Shown: positions 1 through 10,898, numbered from the stretch's first letter. The stretch: DNA of 64,000 nt from Portulaca oleracea (GCA_029582165.1 CM055882.1:17563867-17627866); one strand, 5' to 3'. A program made the numbers and translations. The notes: a model not told the origin generated them from the letters alone.

Positions 1-472
1 CATCTCAATTACTCCACTCATAAAACAAGGTACAACAATTACAAACAGTTATCCAAAACAGACGGTCATAATTCCACAAAAGTCCCCTTTCGGGATGCAA
101 TTATCAAAACATATTAGAAAACATTAAAACACATTTAAAGAGCATCCCGGTGGGGATTAGGGCATAGACAATTACCTGAATAACGTCACAGTACAGTAAT
201 AAGGAGAACACACTTGAGCTCACTATTGTCACGCACTAACTCGGCCCTAGAATAAGAATAATTATCTAATCAAAACGCGTTCTAACGAAGTTAGTATTAA
301 CTATCAACTACCTAACCCATCCCCTAGGAACACTTAGGTTCCTATCATTTATGATTTACACTTAACACATTCAAGGAATTATATAACAAGTTCACACATA
401 AAATTTACTCAACAATTTCCATACATAAAAGCAAACAAAGGACAGATTATAACGTTCACATTTCCGCCTACC

Positions 473-722
473 ACAGGCTACGACCAGGGTCCCAGACCCT
501 TTGCCTACCACAGGCTACGACCAGAATATCAAGAGTTCACATTTCCGCCTACCACAGGCTACGACCAGGATCTCAGACCCTTTGCCTACCACAGGCTACG
601 ACCAGAAAATCAAGAGTTCACATTTCCGCCTACCACAGGCTACGACTAGGGTCCCAGACCCTTTGCCTACCACAGGCTACGACTAGGGTCCCAGACCCTT
701 TGCCTACCACAGGCTACGACCA
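473..722. repeat. Minisatellite inside the LTR (cctaccacaggctacgacca unit)
   Basis: A unit beginning cctaccacaggctacgacca alternates with linkers containing 'gggtcccagaccctttg' or 'atcaagagttcacatttcc'. There are about seven copies here, fewer at 7998-8215 in the other LTR, and a shorter version in the solo LTR at ~26610-26750. Copy number differs between the two LTRs of the same element, which suggests slippage after insertion. A short open frame across it is a by-product of the repeat. Confidence 0.9.
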
Positions 723-1017
723 AATAAACCCTAACAATTTAACTATTACAACCCTAATAACAAAAAAAAATACATATAATAATTAAACAAATTTTATGTA
801 AATAAAACAATACAAGAACAAATTAATTACACATAACAACTTATTACAAATTACACATAATTACAATTAAGAACAAGATTACATATAATTTTCCTAATTA
901 CAAAACTAACAATACAATTCAATAATTATAAAAACAGAATAATATTTTTGAAAATAAAAACAGAAAAGAAAAAGGAAAAAGAAAAGGAAAAATATAACAA
1001 AACAATATAGATAAACA

Positions 1018-1711
1018 GTTTAGGGTTTTTAGGGTTAGGGTTTTTACGTAGGGTTCAGGGCATAGGGAGTGTTTCTTGGCGACGGTGGCGGCGAGTGTTG
1101 GTCGGAGGGCGTGCGTCGTGATCGCGGCGGCGATGGTGGCTCGTCGGAGGGGGTGGTCGACGTCGATTTTCCGAGCAGCAAATCACGATGGTGGTGGTCG
1201 AACGTTTCCCTTCGACTGGAGAGGGCTCCGGCGACGTTATGGTGGCGGGGCGAGGGTCGTCTGGTGGTCGGGCACCGACGGCGACACCAAGGGTCGCGGT
1301 GGGCGGCGGTGATGGCGGCGAGACAAGCGGTTAGTGCAAGGGAGAGAAGAGAGAGAAAAAGAGAAAGAAAAAAGAAAAAGAAACGGCGGTTACCGGCGAT
1401 AATAGGGTTTCGCGGTGGTTGCCCGGTGATCGGGAGGCGACGCTGGCGGTGGTGACGGTGGTCGTCCGGTGGTGGTGGCGCAGCGACTCGACGAAGGGTG
1501 AGAGAGAAAGGCAGCGAAAGAGAGAGAGAGAGAGGAGGGAGATAGGGCAAGCGGTGGTGGCTGCCACGGATTCCGGCGAGGGCGAAATCCGGCGGCTGCT
1601 GGTGGTGGTTGCCAGCCGAGGGGAAAGCAGAGAGAGAGGGTTGGAGGGATTAGGGTTTTAGAGGGATTATGGTTTGGTAGGTTTAGGGGGGGAGGAGAGG
1701 TGTATATATAC
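1018..1711 (-). promoter_or_regulatory. LTR promoter (TATA ~1702-1711) with GC-rich leader and telo-box-like motifs
   Basis: On the minus strand a TATATATAC box (about 1711-1702) is followed by a GC-rich tract to ~1044 and then CCCTAACCCTAAAAACCCTAA-like motifs around 1018-1045. The paired LTR has the same layout (TATA at ~9201-9210). I infer that the TATA starts the retroelement RNA and the GC-rich tract is transcribed leader. Long open frames in this tract on both strands come from GC-rich composition and I do not call them genes. Confidence 0.55.
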
Positions 1712-2061
1712 TACCCATTTAATTAGGCCCAATTAACACTCCTAACCCAACCCAACTAAAACAATTAAAAAAATTGATTTTTCTAAAAACCTAATAATAC
1801 TAATAATAGTAATAATAATATTAATACTAATAATCATATAATCACATAACAAATAATATTCATGTAATTAATCACATAATAATATTTATAATATCACAAA
1901 GATATTAACTCACGAAAAAGTACTAATCTACCCTTGTTAGCCCCTCAACGGTCCTACGAGCTCAAGCGTTAGCAAAATAAAACACAGACGAAAAATAATA
2001 AATAACGAAGCCAAACCTAATTTACTAACGACGTCACGATCAACATCTTTGGATTTTTCGG

Positions 2062-2218
2062 GGTTTTACATCATTACCTTCTTAAAAGAAATTTCGTCCT
2101 CGAAACTTAAACTTAACCCTAACGGTCCGGTAAGGAAACTAACGGTTTCATTCCTCCTAAAACTCGAGGTTTTACATCATTACCTTCTTAAAAGAAGTTT
2201 CGTCCCCGAAACTTGACG
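2062..2218 (-). repeat. Tandemly duplicated PPT / 3' LTR boundary
   Basis: The block 'gttttacatcattaccttct' plus the following ~30 bp at the LTR/internal junction (about 2062-2110) occurs again with few changes at about 2169-2218. On the coding strand this duplicates the purine-rich stretch just before the LTR together with the first LTR bases. The outer copy is directly followed by the true LTR. Confidence 0.75.
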
Positions 2219-2222
2219 CGCC

Positions 2223-2805
2223 TTAGGCTTGGAACAAGTGAGGGTACTTCTTCCTCATTTCGTCTTACATTTCCCTTGCTTCCGTTGTGGTATGATTTGC
2301 CCATCGTACTTTTACCAAGGGAACTACTTTCCTCCTAAGCTGCTTTTCCCTACGGTCCAGTATCTCTAGCGGTTGCTCTTCATAGCACAGATCTTCTTGC
2401 AGTTGAAGCGGCTCGGGATTAATCACATGAGTCGGGTCCGGAACGTATTTCCTGAGTTGTGATACGTGGAAAACATTGTGCCCTCTTGGAAGTTCTCCTG
2501 GCAGCTGTAACTTGTAGGCGACTTCTCCGATGCGTTCCAAGATTGGATACGGTCCGATAAATCTTGGTTTCAACTTCCCTGACTGGTCGAATCTCATAAC
2601 TCCCTTCGTGGGTGAAACCCGCAAAAACACGTATTCCCCTACTTCGAACTCTAAAGGTCTTCTCCTTTTGTCAGCATAACTCTTTTGTCGACTTTGTGGT
2701 GCCTTCATCTTGTCTTGAATGATCCGAACCTTCTGAGTAGTGGCCTGTATTAGGTCCGGTCCGATCATTAGAGCTTCATCGATGTCCTGCCAACATAGGG
2801 GAGTT
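2223..2805 (-). pseudogene. pol 3' remnant: integrase C-terminus and chromodomain
   Basis: The minus-strand frame opens just after the deletion junction with a CWQDIDEAL-type integrase motif. It continues through the GPY/F-like region (PRFIGPYPILERIGEVAYKL) and HNVFHVSQLRKYV to a C-terminal chromodomain-like tail (LEILDRREKQLRRKVVPLVK). Chromodomains in this position help direct insertion to marked chromatin in chromoviruses. An in-frame TAA at 2265-2267 interrupts the last ~15 codons; the natural stop appears to be at 2223-2225. The frame does not match upstream gag-pol because of the deletion at ~2806-2826. Confidence 0.88.
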
Positions 2806-2826
2806 CTACATGTCCTAAGAAAGCTT
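2806..2826 (-). other. Deletion junction with 18-bp filler copied from RT
   Basis: RT/RNase H coding ends at about 2826 (…QAFQELK) and integrase C-terminal coding resumes at about 2806. Between them lie 18 bp (2808-2825, acatgtcctaagaaagct) identical to 3053-3070 in the RT gene itself. RNase H and most of integrase are absent, which by family comparison is well over 1 kb. Confidence 0.8.
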
Positions 2827-4398
2827 CAACTCCTGGAATGCTTGCTCACATTTTTCCGACCATGCGAACTTTATTGACTTCCGAGTCAAATTGGTCAACG
2901 GGGTGGCGATTTTCGAGAAATCTTGCACGAACTTCCTATAATACCCTGCCAAGCCCAGAAAACTCCTAACCTCCGTGGCATTCTTCGGTGTCGGCCACTT
3001 GGTGATGGCCTCCACCTTTTAGGGGTCTACTGGCACTCCTTCCTTGGACACCACATGTCCTAAGAAAGCTACTTGTTCCAACCAAAACTCACGCTTCTTA
3101 AGCTTCGCATAAAGCTTGTTGCTCCGTAGAGTCGTCAATACTTCTCTCAGATGATTCGCATGCTCCTCTCGTGTTCTTGAATATGCCAATATGTCGTCGA
3201 TGAACACCACTACAAACTTATCCAGGAACGGCTCGAACACTCTGTTCATTAAATCCATGAAGGCGGCTGGGGCATTTGTAAGCCCAAAAGGCATTACCAC
3301 GAACTCATAATGGCCATACCGAGTTCGGAATGCGGTTTTAGAGATATCTTCTTCGCGAATTCTTAACTGGTGATAACCTGACCTCAAGTCTATCTTAGAA
3401 AACGTTGTTGCTCCTCGCAACTGGTCGAAAAGATCATCAATACGAGGTAGAGGGTAACGGTTCTTGACGGTAATCTTGTTCAACTCCCGGTAATCGATGC
3501 ACAACCTCATGCTACCATCCTTCTTCTTTACGAACAGTACAGGTGCTCCCCATGGTGACGTGCTGGGTCGTATATATCCCTTTTCTAGCAGCTCCTCCAG
3601 CTGAGTCTTCAACTCCTTAAGCTCTGCGGGCGCCATGCGATATGGGGCTTTTGAAATAGGTGCGACCCCGGGCTCCAAATCGATGCAGAAATCTACCTCC
3701 CTGATTGGAGGCAAACCCGGGATCTCCTCCGGAAATACATCAGAATACAGCCGCACTACCGGGAAATTCTCAATCGTAAGCTCCTCCGCCTTGGTGTCGA
3801 TTACGTTGCACAGAAACCCTTCACAACCTTGACCCAACAACTTCTGAGCCTTGAGGGCAGAGATGATCCGCACACTCTGAAGATGCCTATCACTCCAATG
3901 CACTACCTTCTTTCCGTTCGGTCTCATTAAGGTCACCTTTTGCTTATAACAATCTATCTGGGCTCTATATTTTGCTAACCAGTCCATCCCCAAAATAACG
4001 TCGAACTCCATTAAGTCAAACATATAAAGGTCGGCCTCAAACTCCTGTCCTGCTATCACTATAGGACATCCACCATATAACTCTCCACAACTAATGGTAA
4101 CCCCGGTAGGTAGGGCTACCGACATAGGCTTACTATTCTCCGAGGGTTTCATCTTAGCCTTCTCTACTATAGCTCGTCCAACAAAAGAATGACTAGCACC
4201 AGAATCAAACAAAACAGAGATATTGTAGAGGTGGAGAGAGAAGGTACCCGTCATAACGTTTGCTTCATTCTCAGCCTCTTCTTTCCTCATTACATATACT
4301 CGTCCTCTTGCGTTGCGCGGTGGTTGTTGTTGCAGACGAGGCGGGTTTGCTAGCCTCCCTCGGTTATTCTGATTTCCACCAGATCCATCTTGGTTTTG
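2827..4398 (-). pseudogene. pol: aspartic protease and reverse transcriptase (broken)
   Basis: One minus-strand frame, continuous with gag. It holds the retropepsin active site ([13 protein letters not shown]) and the Ty3/gypsy RT blocks in order: [37 protein letters not shown], the catalytic [11 protein letters not shown] and [12 protein letters not shown]. An in-frame TAA at 3019-3021 splits RT from the RT/RNase H connection (EAITKWP... [11 protein letters not shown]). A TAG at 4399-4401 separates it from gag. The YxDD-type aspartates are intact, but no full polyprotein can be made. Nothing in the reading frame upstream suggests a separate pol start, so a single gag-pol polyprotein is the likely ancestral form. 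Confidence 0.93.
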
Positions 4399-5538
4399 CT
4401 ATTGTGGCCTTTGGTTCCCATTATAGCCTCCCCGGTTTTGATATGTTGTCTGCGGGGCTCTCCAATTCCCGTTATTCCCATTGTTCCCATTATTATTACC
4501 CCCTGAGTTCTGTAAAGGGCATTGCCTGATGTGATGCTGGAGACTCCCACATTTAAAGCATCCTCCCTTTGCAGCTCCTGATCTACAATTTCTAGCAAGA
4601 TGGCCAGATCGACCACAAATCCCACAAATAGGCACATGAGTTGGTCCACGTCCCGAAGGTCGGTTGTTTTGCCAGTTGTTGGGGCGGAACCTCTTTTCCT
4701 GATAAGGTTGAGGTGGGTTGAAACGGGTTGGCTCTTTCCTCTTTTGCCCTTGTATGCCAATCTGTCGTTCCATGTCCTACATTACCCTTTCTACAGTGAG
4801 GGCAACGTTCAGCATGTTCTGATAAGACGTGAACTCTCGCGATGACATGCGATCCTGAATCTTGCAATTCAATCCATCCCAGAAACGGTCCATCCTTAGC
4901 TGTTCAGTGGCTACCAAAGCAGATGCGAACCGAGATAGTTCGGTGAACTTTGCAGAGTAGGCGAGCACGCTAGTTTCCCCTTGACGCAGATTCATGAATT
5001 CTTTTTCTTTCGCCTTCTGGAGAGAAATTGGGTAAAATCGATCCCTTAGCACAACCTTGAAGCGGTTCCAGTCGAAACCCGGTTCAGTCCTTATTTCCTT
5101 CACACTAGCCCACCACAAATCGGCCTCTTCCTTCAGGTGGTAAGCAGCAAAGTCCACCCATAACTCCTCAGGACAATGTGTGGTGTCGAAAATCTTCTCA
5201 ATCTCCCTAACCCAATCTTCAAAGACCTTGGGGTTAGCTACCCCGGTGTAAGTGGGCGGGTTGAAGCTATTGAACCTTTGGAGGAGAGCGGAGGGATCAT
5301 TTTCCCTTTCTCCTCCTTGTCGATCCACCACCCTCTTCAGTAAATCCTCGTGCTTGTTAAGCATCTCAATCATCAGCAAGCTGGCTAGGTCGTTCCCCGG
5401 TGCTGTGGTACTCGGCCCAGATATCAAGTGAGGAAGACGTTGGCGCTGTTCTGTTGCAGTTTATGACCGCGATTCAGCCGCAGCTTGTGGGCGCTCCCTA
5501 TTACCGTGGTTGGGTTGAGAACTGTTCACGTCCGACAT
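4399..5538 (-). pseudogene. gag capsid/nucleocapsid (three stops in or at the end of the frame)
   Basis: The frame most plausibly starts at the ATG at 5536-5538 (MSDVNSSQPN...). It carries a retrotransposon-gag capsid region (FNPPTYTGVANPKVFEDWV ... DLWWASV ... RFYPISLQKAKEKEFMNLRQ) and two CCHC zinc knuckles, CGICGRSGHLARNC and CFKCGSLQHHIRQC, followed by an Asn/Gly-rich tail. In-frame stops lie at 5461-5463 (codon 26), 4777-4779 and 4399-4401. Each is one C-to-T change from a Gln codon. Gag would package the RNA and build the particle. Confidence 0.9.
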
Positions 5539-5915
5539 CCTGGTTCAAAGGGTTGATTTAGACTACTTAAGGGTTTTCCAATCCATTATCTCAACATCAT
5601 ACTAGAGGTAACCACTTGGTCCGGCCTTCTCATAGGGTGCTAAACAATATGAAATTGTAATTCTATTTCACCAAGTAATTTCTTATGTCATCAACTTATT
5701 TCATGAACTTTCATCACATACTGAAAGGTCACATGTACATCAGTATCACAAAACACAACTTCTATGCACACCAATGTAATCATATGTACAATATTCCCCA
5801 TCGGGACAATTACTCAAAAGAAACAACATGCCAATATCCAGATTATATCACAGTTCAACAAAAATACAAACGTAACAGCTATACACTAATACTCAACACA
5901 TCGTGGCCATCCCAC

Positions 5916-6578
5916 TCAGATGATCCTCCTGCATCGAGGGTTCTTCCTCGCTGAAACTGGAGTCCACTTGGGATCACTCGTCTCATCCCCTGAGCCCTCC
6001 TCGGGGTCTTCTCCTGTCCCCCGGTCCACCTCATCCTCCTCCTCGGGCGGGATCTCATGCTCGGGCTCGACGGCGGGTGCAATCGTGACCCTCGAGGTTA
6101 CCTCGGGCTCGGAATCCTGGGCGCCGTCCTCTGTGGGATCCTCCTCTGGATCTTCTTCAGGGTCATCCTCGTGATCCTCAACTGGTGTAGGGGCTGGGTT
6201 CACTTGGACCCTCTCTACTCGGCGCATCCCAATCCAGGTGATTCTAGAAAAGACCCCCGGGATTCGATGCTCCAGCTCTACCCGGTATCTCTGACACCAA
6301 CAGCACGGGTGTGGGTACCCCTCATCCGGAAGCAGGGGTGGCAGCAACGACGGCACAGTATGGCACCACCAGGGATCGTCTCGTAACGTGAGTAGAAAAG
6401 CGTTGGCCTGAGCTTCCTCGTTGCCACGCAAGCAGGAGTTCGGGACATCCTTGGTGTATCGGTCGATCTCATCGTAGAAATTCAACATGTGGGTTCCCAA
6501 GTACCAACCAAGAGGAATGGGTGTGTAGCGGTTGAAGCACGGCGTGGGGTGCTGGTGACAGTGTGTGCGTTGTGCCAT
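5916..6578 (-). CDS. Extra ORF between PBS and gag of element A, unknown function
   Basis: An uninterrupted 220-codon ORF on the same strand as gag. Its ATG is about 160 nt inside the PBS and its stop about 380 nt before the gag ATG. I do not recognise the protein. The N-terminal ~100 residues are rich in His, Cys, Trp and Pro (HCHQHPTPCFNRY, DDPWWCHTVPS, PHPCCWCQRY). Residues ~125-205 are strongly acidic (EDHEDDPEEDPEEDPTED). No transmembrane segment or known retroviral domain is visible. Such pre-gag ORFs are not part of the standard Ty3/gypsy layout. It is still open although the neighbouring gag-pol is full of stops. It could be a captured host fragment or a lineage-specific accessory ORF; chance openness is possible because part of the tract is low-complexity. 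Confidence 0.6.
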   Translation of the reverse strand: MAQRTHCHQHPTPCFNRYTPIPLGWYLGTHMLNFYDEIDRYTKDVPNSCLRGNEEAQANAFLLTLRDDPWWCHTVPSLLPPLLPDEGYPHPCCWCQRYRVELEHRIPGVFSRITWIGMRRVERVQVNPAPTPVEDHEDDPEEDPEEDPTEDGAQDSEPEVTSRVTIAPAVEPEHEIPPEEEDEVDRGTGEDPEEGSGDETSDPKWTPVSARKNPRCRRII

Positions 6579-6738
6579 CCTATATAATCAAAACATATTA
6601 GTAACACAGAGAACATTATATTCATAATCACACAACTTTAGAAAGCATGAATCCCTTTTCCCATCCTAAACTCATCGCTCCGAACTTAGCTTCCTAGGGT
6701 CCATCTAAAACTAAAGGACTCTGAGGAGCTACTAGGTC
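6579..6738 (-). other. Element A untranslated leader between PBS and extra ORF
   Basis: About 160 nt with no ORF of note, lying between the primer-binding site and the first ATG of the extra ORF on the minus strand. Confidence 0.6.
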
Positions 6739-6760
6739 GCAACCCAGAGCTCTGATACCA
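6739..6760 (-). promoter_or_regulatory. Primer binding site, tRNA-iMet type
   Basis: Reverse complement reads TGGTATCAGAGCTCTGGG..., the canonical plant LTR-retrotransposon PBS complementary to the 3' end of initiator Met tRNA. It lies 3 nt inside the 5' LTR edge at 6764 and fixes the element's orientation as minus. Confidence 0.95.
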
Positions 6761-6763
6761 TTC

Positions 6764-9568
6764 TGTAACGCCCCGGAAATTCAATTATAGAAAAGTCAAA
6801 GTCAAACTAACGTTAACAGACAAAACTTAGCGGAAGACTTCAAATTTAGTTTGGGCGTCACTGCCGTATCCCTGAAGGAATACAAGGCGAGAAAGGAAAA
6901 CACAACTGTCTGCTAACGGTAACTACTAACAACTCAAAACAAAACTTTAAGATTTCATAACGAAAACAATAAAAAGATTCAAGGACTTCTAGACTCGTCG
7001 TCCTCACTTCTAATTCCCGTCCCCAGCATTTAGATCTTCACCTAAAAACAAAAAATTTCAAAAGGGAGGGGGAAATCTCAATAATGTCTACCCCTAACGT
7101 TTAAAACAGTTTAAGTTCATTTCAATTCATTTTGGGGAGAGGGATCGAATCAAACATTTTACAAACCTTTAATCCCATACTGTTTCCTCAACCCATCCAA
7201 TCCATATTTTAATTTGCGGGCGGGATACCAAATCCCTTAAAGAACATTGCCTACCAAAGGCATCAAACAACTATCCTATATCAGGGATGAAACCCTGATC
7301 TCCTGGCACATAACCCATATAGGCATCGAATCCTGGTCTCAGGGTTATCACCCGCATAAACATTAGCCTCTCAAAGGCATCAAATAGTCGCCCACCAAAG
7401 GCATCAAATCAACAACTCGCTTAATGTTTCCACTTTGAATTATTAATTTATTATTCAAACTCATCTCACAACTCTCAAGTCAAACCCAACCCAGATTATC
7501 AAAATCAATAATAAAACCACTTATAAAAGACCATCTCAATTACTCCACTCATAAAACAAAGTACAACAATTACAAACAGTTATCCAAAACAGACGGTCAT
7601 AATTCCACAAAAGTCCCCTTTCGGGATGCAATTATCAAAACAGATTAGAAAACATTAAAACACATTTAAAGAGCATCCCGGTGGGGATTAGGGCATAGAC
7701 AATTACCTGAATAACGCCACAGTACAACAATAAGGAGAACACACTTGAGCTCACTATCGTCACGCACTAACTCGGCCCTAGAATAAGAATAATTATCTAA
7801 TCAAAACGCGTTCTAACGAACTTAGTATTAACTATCAACTACCTAACTCATCCCCTAGGAACACTTAGGTTCCTATCATTTATGATTTACACTTAACACA
7901 TTCAAGGAATTATATAACAAGTTCACACATAAAATTTACTCAACAATTTCCATAAATAAAAGCAAACAGAGGACATATTATAACGTTCACATTTCCGCCT
8001 ACCACAGGCTACGACCAGGGTCCCAGACCCTTTGCCTACCACGGGCTACAACCAAAATATCAAGAGTTCACATTTCCGCCTACCACAGGCTACGACCAGG
8101 GTCTCAGACCTTTTGCCTACCACAGGCTACGACTAGAAAATCAAGAGTTCACATTTCCGCCTACCACAGGCTACGACTAGGGTCCCAGACCCTTTGCCTA
8201 CCACAGGCTACGACCAAATAAACCCTAACAATTTAACTATTATAACCCTAATAACAAAAAAAAAATACATATAATTAAACAAATTATATGTAAATAAAAC
8301 AATACAAGAACAAATTAATTACACATAACAACTTATTACAAATTACACATAATTACAATTAAGAACAAGATTACATATAATTTTCCTAATTATAAAACTA
8401 ACAATACAATTCAATAATTATAAAAACAGAATAATATTTTTGAAAACAAAAACAGATAAGGAAAAGGAAAAAGAAAAGGAAAAATATAACAAAACAATAT
8501 AGATAAACAGTTTAGGGTTTTTAGGGTTAGGGTTTTTACGTAGGGTTCAGGGCAGAGGGGGTGTTTCTTGGCGACGGTGGCGGCGAGTGTTGGTCGGAGG
8601 GCGTGCGTCGGCGGTCGCAGGTGGCAGGCGACGATGGTGGCTCGTCGGAGGGGGTGGTCGACGTCGATTTTCCGAGCAGCAAATCACGATGGTGGTGGTC
8701 GAACGTTTCCCTTCGACTGGAGAGGGCTCCGGCGACGTTAGGGTGGCGGGGCGAGGGTCGTCTGGTGGTCGGGCAGCGACGCCGACACCAAGGGTCGCGG
8801 TGGTCGGCGGTGATGGCGGCGAGACAAGCGGTTAGCGCAAGGGAGAGAAGAGAGAGAAAAAGAGAAAGAAAAAAGAAAAAGAAACGGCGGTTACCGGCGA
8901 TAACAGGGTTTCGCGGTGGTTTCCCGGTGATCGGGATGCGACGCTGGCGGTGGTGACGGTGGTCGTCCGGTGGTGGTGGCGCAGCGACTCGAAGGAGGGT
9001 GAGAGAGAAAGGCAGCGAAAGAGAGAGAGAGAGAGAGAGAGGAGGGACATAGGGCAAGCGGTTGTGGCTGCGACGGATTTCGGCGAGGGCGAAATCCGGT
9101 GGGCTGTGGTGATTCTTGGGAAAGCAGAGAGAGAGGGTTGGAGGGATTAGGGTTTTAGAGGGATTAGGGTTTGGTAGGTTTAGGGGGGGGGAGGAGAGGT
9201 GTATATATACTACCCATTTAATAAGGCCCAATTAACACTCCTAACCCAACCCAACTAAAACAATTAAAAAAATTGATTTTTCTAAAAACCTAATAATACT
9301 AATAATAATAATAATAATATTAATACTAATAATCATATAATCACATAGCAAATAATATTCACGTAATTAATCACATAATAATATTTATAATATCACAAAG
9401 ATATTAACTCACGAAAAAGTACTAATCTACCCTTGTTAGCCCCTCAACGGTCCTACGAGCTCAAGCGTTAGCAAAATAAAACACAGACGAAAAATAATAA
9501 ATAACGAAGCCAAACCTAATTTACTAACGACGTCACGGTCAACATCTTTGAATTTTTCGGGGTTTACA
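6764..9568 (-). repeat. 5' LTR of element A (2805 bp)
   Basis: Begins TGTAACGCCCCGG and ends GGGGTTTACA on the plus strand, giving TG...CA ends. It contains caaaggcat-type repeats (7240-7410), the cctaccacaggctacgacca minisatellite (7998-8215), a GC-rich leader (~8536-9150) and a TATA box near 9201-9210 facing left. It is near-identical to 1-2070 apart from small indels and minisatellite copy number, so the insertion is not very old despite the broken gag-pol. Confidence 0.95.
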
Positions 9569-9971
9569 TATTTTCAAGGTCACAGTAACTGCCGCCACCA
9601 CCACTACATAGCCGGAAGCCGCCTGAGCATCATCGCCGTGGACATCGCAACCACCGCACTGGTTTTCTCTCTCTATTCCTCCTCCCTCATTATTCTCTCT
9701 CACCCTCGAGTTTCCCAACCGTGCGCCGCCACCGTCGTTGCCCAGCCGTCGCCGACAACCCCCTTCGACTCCCGGACACCAGGGGACCACCGAGCACCGT
9801 CGCACCACTCGTCGAGGCCGTCGCACGTGCCCAGACGCGAAGGATTTTCTCCCGCTGTTACCGTTGCTGCTGTGTCGCCGTTCTGCCTCGACTCCGACCA
9901 CCACCATCGTGACCTGCTGACGCTTCCTAACTGTTCGACGACCACCTAGACGCATGCCGCCGCCACCGACG
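9569..9971. other. GC-rich tract of unknown origin
   Basis: About 380 bp of GC-rich, CCG/CAC-rich sequence with overlapping open frames on both strands and no recognisable protein. It resembles in composition the GC-rich LTR leaders of elements A-C. Its flanks, 'tattttcaaggtcac' on the left and 'tctttttattaac' on the right, also flank an AT-rich segment at ~11217-11526. Confidence 0.4.
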
Positions 9972-10136
9972 TCTTTTTATTAACATTTAATTAACAATTA
10001 ATTAACAATTCTATACATTAACTATCTACAATCACATTAACAATTAATAATATAAATATGATTAAATATATATATTATAATAATACATAATTAATAGTTA
10101 TAATTAATAATAATAATAATAATAATATAATTGTAT
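9972..10136 (+). repeat. Direct repeat, copy 1 (partner 11514-11680)
   Basis: AT-rich segment beginning tctttttattaacatttaat and running through ...aatagttataattaataataata. It recurs with small indels at 11514-11680. No coding content. Confidence 0.8.
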
Positions 10137-10440
10137 TAAAGTTGGTTGTTCTGTTTGTACGTCAATTGCAAAGCACATACACTTAAACAAAGGAAAAGAA
10201 AATAAAATTGATCTTGTTATTGACAGACATCAATTGCAAATATAATTGTGTAGTCCAAGAATACTTTTTAATACATATTCATAGGTAGAGACCATTAGGA
10301 AAATGAAAAACAGGATTAATTGTGTAACATACTCCATTGTGTTGGAACCAGGGGAGTATTATGAAGAGAAATGAAAACAACACTTATTGGAAAACTTAGA
10401 TGCATTTCATTAAATCAGAGAATCAATATATATAGGAGTA

Positions 10441-10656
10441 CTAACTAACATTCATGGGAGTACTTGCAGTTTTGCATCCCATCATATTGAACCTTTTGAG
10501 AAGATCCAATGCATATTTCTCTTGTGCAATAAAAATACCATCTTCTCCTTGCTTCACTTCAATCCCAAGAAAGTAGTGTAATACTCCCAAATCAATCATC
10601 TCAATTTTTTCATCGTAAACAACTTGAAATCTGCAACAAGAGAATCTGAAGATCAC
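10441..10656 (-). pseudogene. Ty1/copia reverse transcriptase fragment
   Basis: The minus-strand frame contains the C-terminal part of the copia RT domain: IDLGVLHYFLGIEVKQ, then IFIAQEKYALDLLKRF and TASTPMN. Catalytic YVDD and everything upstream are missing, and no LTR or RNase H is seen next to it. The first ~10 residues of the frame are not RT-like, so homology probably starts near 10625. The same RT region survives in the better fragment at 58890-59927. A short plus-strand frame at 10684-10821 gives no recognisable protein. Confidence 0.85.
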
Positions 10657-10896
10657 ATATATATTATATCATACAAACGGGAGATGGCAGCCAAGCAGCG
10701 GGAGGACGGTCAACCAATTATTCCTATCATGTCTGAAGATGAGTTTTGGTTTGACAAACAATTGCAAAGTCGGGGACACGTCATAGACATAGGGGATTTG
10801 GGGGTAGCAATGAAGACGTAGTATATAATAATTATATAGCTAATTAATATATAACATTAATAACAATAATTATTATTAACAATATAACTAACAACG

Positions 10897-10898
<2 letters not shown>

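Larger units (their letters stand above)
1..2070 (-). repeat. 3' LTR of element A, partial
   Basis: Nearly identical to 7531-9568 over its whole length, including the pyrimidine-rich and GC-rich blocks. The first ~770 bp of the plus-strand LTR sequence are missing because the window begins inside it. The inner edge is ...GGGGTTTTACA at 2070 (plus strand), which is the TG start of the LTR on the coding strand. Confidence 0.92.
1..9568 (-). mobile_element. Ty3/gypsy chromovirus element A (Tekay/Del-like), decayed, 3' end cut by window
   Basis: Two long direct repeats (1-2070 and 6764-9568) flank a minus-strand internal region. Reading on the minus strand the order is 5' LTR (6764-9568), PBS (6739-6760), extra ORF, gag, protease, RT, a deletion, integrase C-terminus, chromodomain, PPT region and 3' LTR (1-2070, truncated). 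The LTR starts TGTAAAACCCC and ends GGGGCGTTACA on the coding strand. The domain order PR-RT-(RH-IN)-chromodomain and the long LTR fit the chromovirus branch; Tekay/Del is my best clade guess. The element cannot move by itself: gag-pol has at least five in-frame stops and a large internal deletion. The target duplication cannot be checked because the other end lies outside the window. Confidence 0.93.

Noticed and set aside
501..686. 61-codon frame with repeated PTTGYDQ.
   Set aside because: It is the translation of the LTR minisatellite.
1044..1661. Several 80-170 codon open frames on both strands in LTR A, and the same at 8536-9231.
   Set aside because: They overlap on opposite strands in a GC-rich tract, are Arg/Gly or Ser/Pro/Arg low complexity, and lie in the presumed transcribed leader of an LTR. 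No domain is recognisable.
10684..10821. Short plus-strand frame (MAAKQREDGQPIIPIMSEDE...).
   Set aside because: Too short, no recognisable family, next to a decayed copia scrap; could be chance.
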